Positions 1-12,129 of a stretch of DNA of 32,235 nucleotides are shown here, in pieces. Made by a program: the position numbers and the translations under genes. The notes under the pieces were generated by a model. The model made no database searches. It saw only the letters and a list, made by a program, of their open reading frames with translations, and was not told the origin of the DNA. Positions within the stretch are counted from its first letter, which is position 1. The number at the start of each line of letters is the position of its first letter. The stretch is from Schoenoplectus triqueter. Lineage: Eukaryota; Streptophyta; Magnoliopsida; Poales; Cyperaceae. The stretch covers positions 1-32,235 of the forward strand of contig CAXKVV010001599.1 in NCBI GenBank assembly GCA_964058805.1, in the 5' to 3' direction.

Positions 1-3000
1 AAGCTTTTCAATTTTAGCTGGAGGTCAATTGATTTCTCGATGCATTGGTCGATGTGATCTCTCAAGAGGGAAGAGTTCAAGAGCTCATCACATAGGAACT
101 TCAGGAGAAATATTCTCTGTGAATAGAATAATAAAGCAATGTAAGAAAAGTGAACCAACCTTTCATCAGAAGGCTTAATACGAACTAATGTTGATCAGGT
201 TCAGTTCGTGTGTACCAGGTCGGGTAGTACCCTTCCAGATTTCTACCATCCAGAGGCAATAATAGCATTACTTTTCTTCCTTGTTTAACTTCAGATTTTA
301 GCCAAGGATTATACAGGCAAAGACAGAGCTAAAGTAAAAAAGAGAGTAAGGGGCATATATCATTTTTTCTATTTCTGGTGGGGCATAGAATGCAAGCATA
401 TGCCTCATTCTTCAATGATTACAAGAAGCATACTTGACACAGATTCTTTTAAAAAGATACATAATATTAAAATGAATATAATGGTAGAGAACTACCTCAT
501 CAACACTCATCTCCCAGTACTCTCTCTGTTCCATAGTAGACACAAGCTGACTCAAAGCCAACTTAAAAGTACTCTTCTCCTCACTACCAGATCCCTTTAG
601 CCTTCTTTTCTCAGCTGAACCGCTGTCCTGTCTCTCCTTCCCTTTGCTCCTGCAACAAGAAGGGCAATACCAGTTTCCCTCCGGTATGCGGGTCAGTGGT
701 GGAGTTAGACAGTACATATGGTACTCTGAATCGCAAGTGTCACACAATAGTACACTCTTGTCATCCCTATCTACACCACATACTTTACATAAACCATCAT
801 CCCACGGAGCTTTTGGAAGGTCATTAAGTACAGATAATGCTTCTAGAAGCTCATTCCTGAGATTTTTATTATGATTAGAGCTGATGGGATGTGTGGCAAA
901 TTTCTGAACTAGGCTGAGTACCTGCACTCCACAGATATAGAATGTGTTAGATGATTCAAGGAAACAGTAAAAAGGAGGTTGTGCTATAAAAATTTTGAAG
1001 TGAAAAAATGGAAGCTTACCTCATTCTTGTACAAGGAATCAAAGCTCTCAGACAGTTTCTCGACCTTTTCCAATTGACTAGAATCATCAGAATGTCCTGT
1101 GCGCAAATTCTGAAGAACCTATAACAGTACACGTAGACATGTCAGACAGGATAACTGCGATCCTACTTTTAAGGATACACATTGGTTATTTTTAAACTCT
1201 GAAATCCAATATGGTATCAACAGAGCCGTGCCAATTGGCTAATCTCATTGCAATCATCTTTTAATCAGTTACTCATTTAAAGAGGTGATGTGTTGAGGGT
1301 TCAACATTCTTTGAGCTAACATGCGGCAGCGATATGGTTGCCCAGTTACTGAAACATGTAACATGTCAAATTCCAGAGACCAACATCACAACACAAGATA
1401 CCAAATTACACACATTCAATCCAGAAGAAAATAAAGCACCTCTAGGACATCCTCTAGAAAAGCTTCATGGGACCCACCATAAGCTCCTGCAGCCAACCTC
1501 ATATCAATGGTCCGGAAATCAAGGGGCCGAGAGAACATGGCAGGAAAGCCAATGATGCCCTCAAATTCTTCCTCCTCAGAGTTCACAAGAGATGTGCCCA
1601 AGAGGTTGCAAAAATTTTTCTGCTTCTCAGCAACAGTTGTTAGGGACTGACGCAACACAATACGGCACTTCTTTGTTATGGAATCAGGGATGGAAACAGT
1701 TTGACTTTCTTTCTGGGGCTTCTTCTCCGGAGGTTTTTGGGGCACAGTCCCACCAGAAGAATCAGCTAGCACACTCAAGGCAAGTTTCTGAGGCAAAAGG
1801 TGAAACAAGCTGCTCAATCATTTTTCTTATAAATGAAGCAAAAATAACACAGATAAAGGAGATACCTTTGTGGGACCTGAAGCATTGCCCTTGTACACTT
1901 CCTTACTGACTGAATGTTCCAAAATCTTCTTAGCCCATTCAGGTGGGTTTCTTTCAAGAGCTTCGAAAATGCACTTTCTAATTCTCGTCCCCACATTGGT
2001 TGGCAGCTTTCTCACGTTCTCTAGAGGCTGGGCCCATTCTGGCACGATATTAACATCAGCAGTGGCTGGTTCAGGAGGAGCCACCACGTTGGAATTATCT
2101 TTAGTTTCCATCAGAACAATTTTTTCTTCATTTGCAGGATCCAATATCTGCATTTGTGCCTCTGCAAGAAGCTGAGAAGATAAGAAATCGGTTAGCTTTG
2201 ATGCTGGTAGAACAAGGACACGAGAAGATTGGGAAAAGGAGAGACACACTAGCAGAAGAATGTAACACCTTTAACAGTTGATGAGAAGAGAGATTAGCAT
2301 GTAGCACATTACATTCTGAGGAGAGCACAACTGACAGAAAAACCAACTATTTCAGTCCTAGTTCAGTCTTGATAATGGTGTAATAAAAGAACTTGCTAAA
2401 CCAACCATCTTCTAATTATTTCTTTCTTTTGATCTTCTAATTTTCTTTGTCTGCAAGTGTCATGTTTCTGTTTTTCTTGGTATGGTACTCCATTACACAG
2501 GTTTAAGATACGTTTGATTATATAGAACAGATACTAGGATTAGCTTACCATAGCATCAGCTTTAATGCCAGTAACACCAGATATCGCACCAAAGAGCACA
2601 CCACCATCTCCTTGCAAAGCACGAAATATCTTTACACCATCTGAATATGACATATCTGACAGATCCACACAGGCACCGAGTTTCACAACTGCAAGAGCAT
2701 ATCTCCTAGCCAGTTCTGGCCACGTCAGCTCATTAAGTGTCAATATATTTACCTTTGGATCCTTGCTTGCTGAGCTCTCTGCATCCTTTCTCCTCCCACG
2801 ACGTGGCCTTGATTCCCTAGCCTCAGTTGTGGGATCCACAAAAACCACTGCTCTTGATATAACCTCATTAAGTAAGAGCTTAAGTAAGGAAGTGTGGATC
2901 GTGGCCAACCAGACACCACCACACTGTCCTAGGGATCCAGATGCAAGCTTGACCTGAGAAGCCTCTCTTGTAGATGAGCTCTGGACTGGTACAAACGTTG

Positions 3001-6000
3001 ACAGCCCCTCACCATTGCTACTTGGTTCTGAGGCTTGATCATGTGCACCAGATTGTGCCACCTTGAGTTGATTTTTGGTGCCACTGGGGGTTTCAGGCCA
3101 AGGATTGATTAGCTCTTCCTCGAAATCCTCATACGAGGGAAGTCCTTGTAGATCTAAAATATCTTTAAATCGGTACATGAACTCCCAAATCTGCAAAATT
3201 GAGAAGAATTACAAAAGTACATCGTCGTTGTTACAATAGTTACAAAATCAAGGAAACTATTTGGGGAAGGATTTTAATTTATTTCTTAGTAAATTTCTAT
3301 TTTTGTGTCAATATAATGGTACGTCTTTACATGAATGAAACATAGCTGAAACAGATTGTTAATGTGCATTGGCGATGTCATCAAGCCAGGACTTGGTGCT
3401 TGCGAACTGCCTGAAATGATAGTTGGAAGTACCAAATGTGCTGCTTCCATTAGGGTTCACTCTAAGCAAATTGGGTCATATGGATTTGGGCAAATATTGG
3501 ATCTCCAATATTCCAAAATCAGGGAGTTCTCAGTGTTGGATATGTGATTTTGGTCACCTTTTTAAAATCTACTCTTGTATCTACTTAGTGTCTTTTTTTT
3601 AATGACTCCAGTTGAAAGCCTACAACAGCTTGTTTGGGGCTAAAGGCTTTTTGTTATTGTTTATTGCATTTAGTTAATTTGGGTGTTGTCCCGTTAAGTT
3701 TAGGATGGATCTATTTCAAGATTTAGTTCATTTGACATTTGGTCCTTGGGATTGGCAAACTTTTTTCAATCATCTATCAGTAACCTTCAACAAGAAACAA
3801 ATGAATCCTAAAATGCGTCAGACCAATCAAACAAGAACCAAACTACTACCTGAAAGACATCTCCAGCTAGTTTGGCTGGAAGTCTTTTACTGAAAGGTTT
3901 TCCTCCTGGAGGTTTGACATTCCTATGAAGTTTTCTAGACCGGTAAAGTGCTTCAACCATCCCTTTCACTCCACTTTTTGGAAATGCAACAAGATTCTCA
4001 CTTGCAACAGTAAATGCTTCCAAAAAGTTAGTTCTGTTGCCCAAGAAGTGATAACGTGTGCAGTTGCCACAGGCTGGGAGAAGATTTTCTATAATTTCTT
4101 GCACAAATTCAAAATCCAAACCAGCCCGATCACGATCTAACCATTCTCTAATTGCCAAACAAGACGACTCCAGGTCCTTCTCATTCTGGATGGTTTTTGG
4201 TATGTCTATAGGCCCACAAGCACAGCAAACCCTAGCCAAATGACCTAGATTATCTGGGTTTTTTGCACCATCACTCACATGGTTACAACAGAACTGCATG
4301 GAGCCAGATTGTCGGTACAGTTCACAGCATGCATCAAGTATTGTACTAACCACCTTGTCCCAAACCGAAGTTAAGTTTTCTCCTTGCACCACATACTCTC
4401 CAATTTGATCAGTACGGGATGCTTCCTTCTGTGAACGGGAAGAGAACAAATCAAGTTGCGAGACAGATGCCTCTTGTTCATTACCCAAATTGCCCTGCAG
4501 ACATGCTGTAAGGTCCTCATCTAACTGACAAGGTTCCTCCAGAAGTGCCGAGATGTCATCCTCCCCATCAGGAGCAGTAGTAATACAACTTACTGCACTG
4601 TCTGTCTTGTCAGTGCTCAAATCAGAAGCTTTTGCATTGTTCAGAACAAGAACTGTGGATGCATTAGGTAGAGGGAAAGAACAGCATGGCATCCGCCTGA
4701 CACTGAAATTCGGGCCATTAATTCCTCCATCTAAGACTTCGAACTCAAAAAGGGAGCCAGTGACTCTATCATGCCAGTATGAAATAAACCCTACAGGGAA
4801 TATCTCGCAGCTGGTGTGATAGGTCATGCGAAAATCAACCTCCCCCAAATTGACTAGGTAATAATCCTCAAATTGGATAGGAAAGCCAGCCTGTTAAATC
4901 AAGAATAAATAAAAGAATATCAATAAACAGGAACATAATACCCTGCTAAATCAAGAACCAGAAAAGGAGATTAACCAAAAGGTATAACAGGGATAAGAAG
5001 CAAGAAACAAGGTCAACCAATACGCGAAAATGAACACCACATGTAGCTTATTCATGACTTCAGATGAAACAATTAAAGTTGCATGGGCTAGAAAATAGCG
5101 ATGACTATTTTGATATATTAAAACAAGTGCAAATTGGGAGATAACCTCTTTAAGTCTTAAGGGGATTAGCAAATCAACTATCCAACCTCTCTAATTAAAG
5201 TAATAACAATAAATTTATACTTTAGTTTTTATAACTGCTGGTTTTATCTGTAATTTTCTTTAAACTTTTTTGTCTATTAAATGGTAGATCTTCAGAACAG
5301 AGAATAAAGAAAGTTTGGAAGACTCAGGAGAGATGCATCAGAAATCCATATAGAAATCTAATACATAATTCCAAATACAAAATAGTGCTCACAGGGAAAT
5401 CCATCTGGGTATATCGGCCATTCTCTTCAATCAGATACCTAGGCAACCTTGTAGGAGCCGCAGAATCAGCAAATCGTGGTTGCATCGCATCCAGATCCAT
5501 AAATGGCTCCATACCCCCAAACAGTCTGCTGCTACCGTCCCTTAAGTTCTCTTCATTTTGTGCAAGGTAAGATGTCGCGAAGATGTTTGAGCGAACTCTT
5601 CTCCTTCGAACAGGTGCAGATCTATGAGGGCCCAAATTGTCATTTATAGAGTCCGCTTCAATTGGGAGATACATTGAACCAGGACCTGAATTGAATGCAG
5701 GCATGAAATGCCTTCCATCTGGAAATATAACCGATAGACGTGTCAAATGGTCGTAAATGCTCAATTTTCTAACCTTCTGCTTCTTTTAATGATTTCATTT
5801 TCTAGAAAATTTACCCTTTTCTAGAAGAATCTTGAAGCACTTATTAATAATTTAACATCAGCATACGAGTGATTCTTATATGGATCAAAAAATTTAACAG
5901 TTTTTAAATTTGAGTAAATCATAACCGTTAATCTCAACTTCATCTCTATATCTCCAATACATATTTTGAAATTTTTGATCCATAGCAGAATTAGCCTTAA

Positions 6001-7374
6001 TATATATCCATAACTTGGTTCACACCATAGACGGCTAGATCTAAAACTGTAATAATAATAAAAATATTTAAAATCCAAACGGGCAATACAAACATTACCT
6101 GGAAGTAGTCCTTGAAAGTAAAAGCTTCCTCTGTTTGAAGCATCAGCAAGTATTCCTGGATTATTTATGGCAAAATGTTGCAATGATGTGGCAAATCCAC
6201 TCAAAGGAGAAATGTCGGAAGTGACAGGCCTGCAACAGAAGTAACTCATTACAAACTTAGTGGAAAAGTTGCATTAATAAAGATTCAGTATAATATTTCC
6301 ATCCTTAAAGAAGTCCCCGATTAATATTGAAAATATTCCTTTTCAGAAAGAATATTCCTTATTTCAGAAAAACTTACAGTAAGATCCCTTCTCAAACATG
6401 AAATATACAAATATAGAGAGCATGGCATTATACTTATCAAGAAGTACACTGGCTTTAATACACATCAGCAGTTAGCCATTGAAGTGCCAAACAGAAAAGT
6501 CACTGTTTTGCTTGAAATGGCCATAGTCAAGTGATGAGAAAACAGAAATGATGATTTAAAAACTAATACTCCTCATTATGTACAGTTATTTTTTTACAAA
6601 GATACCTTCTTAAAAAAACATATTTTTGAAATGTAACTTGAAATAGTAATAGGCCAAAGTACATTCTATATCTAAATACAACCAGCATAAATTGGTGAAT
6701 CTCAATCTTACTTGGCCATTTACATTACAATTTGATACAATCAAAGGGTATTTGCCCCACTTCTGGGATAAAAATAATTAAGCAAATAGTATAGAAAAAA
6801 TAAGCTAAAAATTGAGAAATTGCCTATTGTATCTTGACAGGAATCCAATCTGTTGTTGCTCAGTCCCCTCAGCCTCACTCGGTGGTGGTGCATTCATATC
6901 CAGCAATGGATTGGCTCCTCCAGCCAGGCTCCACTTCCTAGCCGGCACACCAGCCGACTGACACTCAGGGCAGACCCACTCGTCAATCCTCTGGTGCCAC
7001 AAGGATGGAGACACAGCACAGCCGAGATGGAACCCTCGCTCACAACCATCACACACCATCGTTGCACCGGGCAGCTCAGGCCGGCTGCAGTAACCGCAAG
7101 CTAAAGGCGGCATGCTGAACCCGGCTTCCCCCGGAAACTCAGCTGGGAGGCCATGGGCAGGAGTGACGGCGCCATGGAACCGACACGCAAGCATGTAAGC
7201 CTCATAGGGAAGAAATTGCATCGGCTCGGAGGAGCCCGGCTGATCGGGAGTGGTTTCATTATCAGAATTGGCGGTGGGATCAGAGGAAGGAGCGTCGCAC
7301 AGCGGCGTGGGAGGGTCTTCGTTAAGATCGATCGAGAGTTGCAGGGGTCGCTTGGGCTCGGGATCGGAATCCAT
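1..7374 (-). CDS. MBD9: MBD9-like chromatin reader (PHD / FYR / bromodomain / PHD), 3' end outside window
   Basis: Coding exons on the minus strand: 7374-6839, 6229-6099, 5718-5393, 4890-3850, 3190-2549, 2171-1866, 1787-1440, 1118-1020, 921-496, 116-1 (continues). All introns are GT-AG and phases match, giving 1323 codons plus two bases. Visible: DLNEDP at residues 16-21; C4HC3 PHD finger 93-138 (Cys93, 96, 108, 111, His116, Cys119, 135, 138); FYR region about 338-400 (FEDYYLVNLGEVDFR, YHTSCEIFPVG); Cys-rich stretch in exon 4; DDT/WHIM-like IWEFMYRFKDIL at 679; bromodomain about 1040-1140 with PLDFRTIDMRL; second PHD finger 1188-1232; WHIM-like LLKFLCDELLNSSLLRDHI after 1286. This order is that of plant MBD9, which in Arabidopsis works with SWR1 and ISWI remodellers in H2A.Z deposition and affects flowering and branching. 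I see no clear methyl-CpG-binding fold in this part. ATG 7374 is the first in-frame ATG, in strong context (A at -3, G at +4). The symbol rests on domain order recalled from the family. Confidence 0.9.
3191..3849. other. Intron 4 of the MBD9-like gene
   Basis: This 659-bp intron lies between the FYR/Cys-rich exon and the DDT-like exon. The donor is CAG|GTAGTA (minus strand) and the acceptor is TTTTGCAG. It is the longest intron in the window and holds the RTE/SINE-type tail described separately. The other introns over 300 bp (117-495, 1119-1439, 2172-2548, 4891-5392, 5719-6098, 6230-6838) are plain AT-rich sequence in which I see no other feature. Confidence 0.8.
3605..3668 (+). mobile_element. 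RTE-LINE or Au-SINE type 3' tail inside the MBD9 intron
   Basis: The segment AGCCTAC...TTTGGGGCTAAAGGCTTT followed by TTGTTATTGTTTATTG matches the end of the full-length RTE LINE of this window (12472-12515: AGCCTACTC...TTTGGGATTAAAGGCTTT then TTG repeats). Plant Au-type SINEs are known to share this tail with RTE LINEs. It is antisense to the host gene. I could not find a tRNA-like A/B box pair or a target duplication, so it may be a truncated LINE end or a decayed SINE whose head lies in 3300-3600. Confidence 0.6.
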
Positions 7375-7720
7375 GGTGCATTCTAGCACTGTAGATGGAG
7401 CAACTAGCAAGTAGTGAGGTAGCAAGGTGATAAATGGTTGGGAGAAGACAGGAGAGAGAGTGGATTAGTGCGCCTGAGATGCCGTCTCTCTCGTTTCCTC
7501 AGGGGGTGGTCAAAAGTGCCATGGAGACCCATGGAAAGATTGGGGGTTTTGCGCTTGCGCCACCGCGGAGCATATCCGCGAATGACCCTCACAAATAAAA
7601 TAATAGTTTCGCAATTATAACCTACGTTCTCTATCCGGTACGGCGATACGACACAAAGATACAGTTATATGTAATTTTCAAAATACATACGAGTTAAGCG
7701 ATGTTTGCCAAACGCTCATG
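7375..7720 (-). promoter_or_regulatory. 5' leader and proximal upstream region of the MBD9-like gene
   Basis: No TATA box is obvious on the minus strand. The leader has a pyrimidine-rich patch (CTCTCTCTCC type, about 7445-7465). An upstream ATG at 7381 opens a short out-of-frame reading frame that overlaps the main start. A further ATG at 7532, if transcribed, opens a 42-codon upstream reading frame ending at 7404. The transcription start is not visible from sequence, so the limits are approximate. Confidence 0.4.
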
Positions 7721-7877
7721 CAGTGGCGGAGCCACATTGACAATAGTGGTGTCAATTGACACCACTAAATTTAGAAAAATTATCTCATAAATTTATAAAC
7801 TTAATTATTATCATTTACAATAATTTTTAAAATATATAAATTAACATCACTGAATATATTTTCTGCCTCCGTCACTG
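7721..7877. mobile_element. Short hAT-like MITE (157 bp)
   Basis: The ends are inverted: CAGTGGCGGAGCCA on the left and, read from the other strand, CAGTGACGGAGGCA on the right. The interior is AT-rich and non-coding, with a perfect 24-bp palindrome (half-sites TAGTGGTGTCAA / TTGACACCACTA, 7744-7767). Elements beginning CAGTGGCGGAGCCA are widespread in plants. The flanking 8-mers (CGCTCATG and CTCAGATG) agree only partly, so the target duplication is decayed or the ends are off by a base or two. Confidence 0.6.
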
Positions 7878-8533
7878 CTCAGATGTTTTGTTATGTGATT
7901 TAATATTAATTAAATTTATATATACATTAACTAAGATTAATATATTAATTAAATTTTAGAACTATATACTTTAGAATTTTAATATTTCCAATAAATAATC
8001 ACGTCCATAAGCTCATTGACATTTTCAACAAATGACCTATATCACGTTCCTACAAAGGTCTTAAGGAGCATATTTGAAAAATGTGAAGGGTATTTTAGTA
8101 CAATAATACAATTTATCAGGATATTCACGTGAAAGAAGAAACGGACTCACACAAGTCGCATTGGCGGCGCCTTGAGTTGGAACTCCCATCTCTTTCAGCC
8201 TTTATTCTCTCTTATCATAATTAATAATTAATTGAGGAGATTTGGTACCCACCGGCACCGCCACCGATTGTAAAATCGTGTCTAATCTCATGCATCGCTG
8301 GGACCGCTGTCCTAAAAACTCCGCGAAGTGCAGAATCACAACGGCTATGAATTTCATCAGTGTTTTTAATTACATACCGCATATGTGGAATATGATCGCA
8401 TATATGAATTTATATACGGAACAAAATATGTGACTTTATTTTATACTTTTTAATAGATTTGTACATATAATATATTAAAATAGTACGAAAAGTTGAATGT
8501 CTTGGTGGAAGTACAGACAGATCCAGTTCATAT
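7878..8533. other. AT-rich intergenic DNA, no gene seen
   Basis: The first part is AT-rich (ATTAATTAAATTT-like runs). Around 8150-8350 lies a more GC-balanced stretch with no open frame of convincing length and no protein family I recognise. I see no repeat, RNA gene or clear regulatory site. Confidence 0.5.
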
Positions 8534-8872
8534 CAGGGGCGGCTGTCCCCTAGATTTTGAAAAATAGTGTTTTTCGGTGATTTATCCTTCACTGAAGAAT
8601 TTTTTTACCCCTGAGTTGTCTGATTAATTTTATTGAGAAAAAAATATTTAATATCGTGCATAATGAAATAATTATACAAAATATCAAAATATAAAGTTCT
8701 GTAGACGAAAATTTTCTTCATCAACTTGATTATCTATTACTTTGAACTTTATTTTATTGTTATTTTTAATATATAAAATGTTATTATTTTAATAAAAAAA
8801 TTATTAGGTAAGAATATATATTAAAGTATTATTTTTTTATTTAGTACCCGATTAGTTAATGATTTCAACCCG

Positions 8873-8891
8873 ATAAGCTATTACAATCTAA
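8873..8891 (+). repeat. Left target-site duplication of the RTE LINE
   Basis: ATAAGCTATTACAATCTAA, 19 bp, identical to 12516-12534. It fixes the LINE's 5' boundary at 8892. Confidence 0.92.
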
Positions 8892-8956
8892 CTCTGCCTG
8901 TGTGGACTAGTTTCTGCACAGTCTGTCCCAAGCCATGATAAAGGAGGAGGGTTGCG

Positions 8957-11900
8957 GTGGGTGTGGCGAGCCCTGCACTAAAACAACCAATCTTTATGAA
9001 AATAAAACTCAGTCAATTTTTGTTGGGGCGTCACCCTCTTAGCGACGCGCCATATTGGAACCCGGATATGGCGATAAGAGAACAAGGGTCGGGTCGTCAC
9101 CGCCTTAGTGGCGCGCCATATTGGAACCCGGATATGGTGACAAGTGAGCGAGAGCCGGATCATCATCACCTTAGTGACGCGCTGCATCAGCGCCCGGATG
9201 TAGTGTCAAATGAACAAAGGTCTTCACACTTGACTCGACGAGTGCGAGGGGCAAGGAAGCTAGTCGGGGAAAGTAAGATTCGTTTAGGTAGTTGGAATGT
9301 AAGGTCCTTAACAGGTAAGCTAAGAGAGTTTGTTGATACTGCGATTAGGAGACACGTTAATATCTTATGTGCTCATGAGACTAAATGGACAGGTCAGAAG
9401 GCTAAAGAGGTGGAGAATACAGACTTCAAATTGTGATACACAGGAAAAGAATGAAGTAGAAATGGTGGTGTAGGCATCTTAATTGATAAGAGCCTCAAGA
9501 ATGGAGTTATCGTAGTTAGGAGACAAGGGGACAGAATCATCATGATCAAATTAATTTTTTGAGATTTGGTCTTAAACGTCATCAGTGTGTATGCCCCACA
9601 AGTAGGTTTGAGCGATGAGGTCAAGAGATGATTCTGGGAAGACTTAGAGGACATGGTTAGAGGAGTGCCTAACAGTGAAAAACTATTTATTGGAGGAGAT
9701 CTTAATGGTCATGTTGGCACAATTAGAGGAGGGTTTGAGAGGGTACATGGGGGTTTTGGATATGACGAATAGAATCAAGAGGGAGAAGACATCTTGAACT
9801 TCGCTATAGTTTATGACCTCATAGTAGCGAACACCTTTTTTAGAAAGAAAAAATCGCATTTAATTACTTTCAGCAGTAGCCAGCACTCGGGGCAGGTCGA
9901 TTTTGTCCTGACTAGAAGGGAGGAGAGATCAAACTGCATGGATTATAAGGTTATATCTAGCGAGTGTGTTGTCACACAACACAAACTTTTGGTGAATGAT
10001 TTTTATTTTCAGGTATGCGTTCGGCGAGATAGAGGCATGAAAATAACGAGAACGGGGTGGTGGAAGCTCAAAGGGGATGTTCTTCAGGTGTTTAAGAATA
10101 AAGTTATTGCAGAATGATCGTGGAACGAAGTTGAGGATGCGGATAATATGTGAAAAAAGATGGCGACTCACATTCGGAAAGTGACTATAAAGGTGTTTGG
10201 AGTAACTAGAAGAAATAAACGTGCACCTAAAGACACTTGGTGGTGGAATGATGATGTACAAAAAGCTATCATTGAGAAGAAAGAATGTTACAAACGTTTA
10301 CATCACAACAAGAGTGATGAAAACATACAGAAGTACAAATAAGCTAGAAGAAACGCAAAGAAAGCTCTGAGTGAAGTAAGATGTCAGGCATACACGGAGC
10401 TGTATCGGAAATTAGATACGAAAGAGGGCGAAAATGATGTCTACAAGATGGCTAAACTTCGAGAAAGGAAGATAAAAGACTTCAACCAAGTTAAATGTAT
10501 TAAGGACGAGGCTGATAGACTTTTAGTGAAGGATGAGGAGATTAAGAACAGATGAAGAGAATATTTCGACAAGCTATTCAACGATGAGAGTGAGAAAACC
10601 ACGATCGAGTTGGACGACTCAATTGACACCAACAGACGATTTGTTCGGAGAATTCAAGAGTCTAAGGTGAAAGAAGCTTTAAAAAAGATGAAAACAGGTA
10701 AACATTAGGACCAGATGGCATCCTGATTGAGGTATGAAGATGTCTTGGAGATATAGCAATAGTGTGGCTCACTAAACTATTTAATATAATTTTCTGGTCC
10801 AATAAGATGTCTGATGAGTGGAGAAGAAATATATTAGTATCAATCTTTAAGAATAAATGAGATATTCAAAGTTGTACTAATTACAGAGGAATTAATCTCA
10901 TGAGTCATACCATAAAGCTTTGGGAGAGAGTGATCGAGCACCGTTTAAGAAAACTGACAATTGTCTCTAAAAATCAATTTTGTTTTATGCCTGGGAGGTC
11001 CACTATGGAGGCGATTTTCTTGATAAGACAACTTATGGAGAGACATCGGGAACAGAAGAATGACCTACATATGATATTTATTGATTTAGAGAAAGCGAAT
11101 GATAAAATACCGAGAAATATCATGTAGTGGGCGCTCAAAAGGAAACTAGTTCCAACAAAGTACGTTACCCTTATTAAGGATATGTATATAAATATTGTGA
11201 CTTATGTCAGAGCATGTGACAGCGAGTCTGATACATTTCCTATTAAGATAGGATTACATCAAGGGTCAGCATTGAGTCCATATATTTTCACTTTAGTGAT
11301 GGACGAGATCACAAAGGACATACAAGGAGATATTTCTTGGTGTATGCTATTTGCTGATAATGTGGTGTCGATTGACGAGAGCAGAATTGGAGTCAATCAG
11401 AAACTAGAGTTGTGGAGACAAACTTTAGAATCGAAAGGTTTTAGACTTAGTAGGACCAAAACTGAATATATGAGGTGTCAGTTCAGCGGAGAAAACTCAG
11501 ATGACGAAGATATTAGTTTGGATGGACAAGTAATACTCATGAATGACACATTTCGGTATTTAGGATCGATATTGCAGAGTGAAGGAAAGATCGATAAAGA
11601 TGTTAGTCATATAATAAGAGCTGGATAGGTAAAATGGAGACAAGCATCTGGTGTTCTTTGTGACAAGAAGGTCCCAAACAAACCAAAAGGCAAGTTCTAC
11701 AGGACGGTGATTAGACCCGCGATGATGTATGGCGCAGAATGTTGGCCTACAAAAGGACAACACGTCCAAAAGATGAGTGTAGTTGAAATACGGATGTTGC
11801 GTTGGATATGTGGCCACACAAGGAAAAATCGAATAAAAAATGATGATATTAGGGACAAACTTGGGGTAGCACCAATTCAAGAGAAGCTAGTCCAACATCG

Positions 11901-12129
11901 TTTGCGATGGTTTGGTCATATCCAACGAAGGTCTCCTGAAGCACCAATACGCAGCGGTATTCTAAGTCATCCTGAAAATACAAGAAGAGGAAGAGATCGA
12001 CTGAGACTGACATGAGAGGAAGCAATAAAAAGAGATTTGAAGGAATAAAATATATCCAAAAAGCTTGCTTTGGATATGAGGGCTTGGAAGATGGCGATTC
12101 ATGTACCTGAACCAGGATTTAGGAGTTAG
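8957..12129 (+). pseudogene. RTE LINE endonuclease / reverse transcriptase, broken
   Basis: The endonuclease part starts at IRLGSWNVRSLTGKLREF (about 9280), with HETKW, GGDLNGHVG, GQVDFVLTRR and TQHKLLV in family order. The reverse transcriptase follows from about 10890: NYRGINLMSHTIKLWERV, IFIDLEKANDKIPR, LHQGSALSPYIF, FADN, and a C-terminal LRWFGHIQRRSPEAPIRS. The FADD catalytic box reads FADN (11350-11361), so a catalytic aspartate is lost, and AYD of the earlier box reads AND. Stops interrupt the frame at 9434, 10115, 10151, 10553, 10735, 11125, 11626, 12013 and 12046 among others; most replace conserved tryptophans. A one-base loss near 10700 shifts the frame at GKALGPDG. The last recognisable residues are HVPEPGFRS, then TAG at 12127. 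Confidence 0.9.
9030..9227 (+). repeat. Three 66-bp direct repeats in the LINE 5' region
   Basis: Units start near 9030, 9096 and 9162; the shared TTAG falls at 9039, 9105 and 9171, so the period is exactly 66. Units one and two share GGCGCGCCATATTGG-like and AACCCGGATATGG; unit three is more diverged. The period is a multiple of three and the frame stays open through all three (PDM/PDV motifs each 22 residues), so the array is either the N-terminus of the LINE protein or a repeated leader. Confidence 0.85.
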
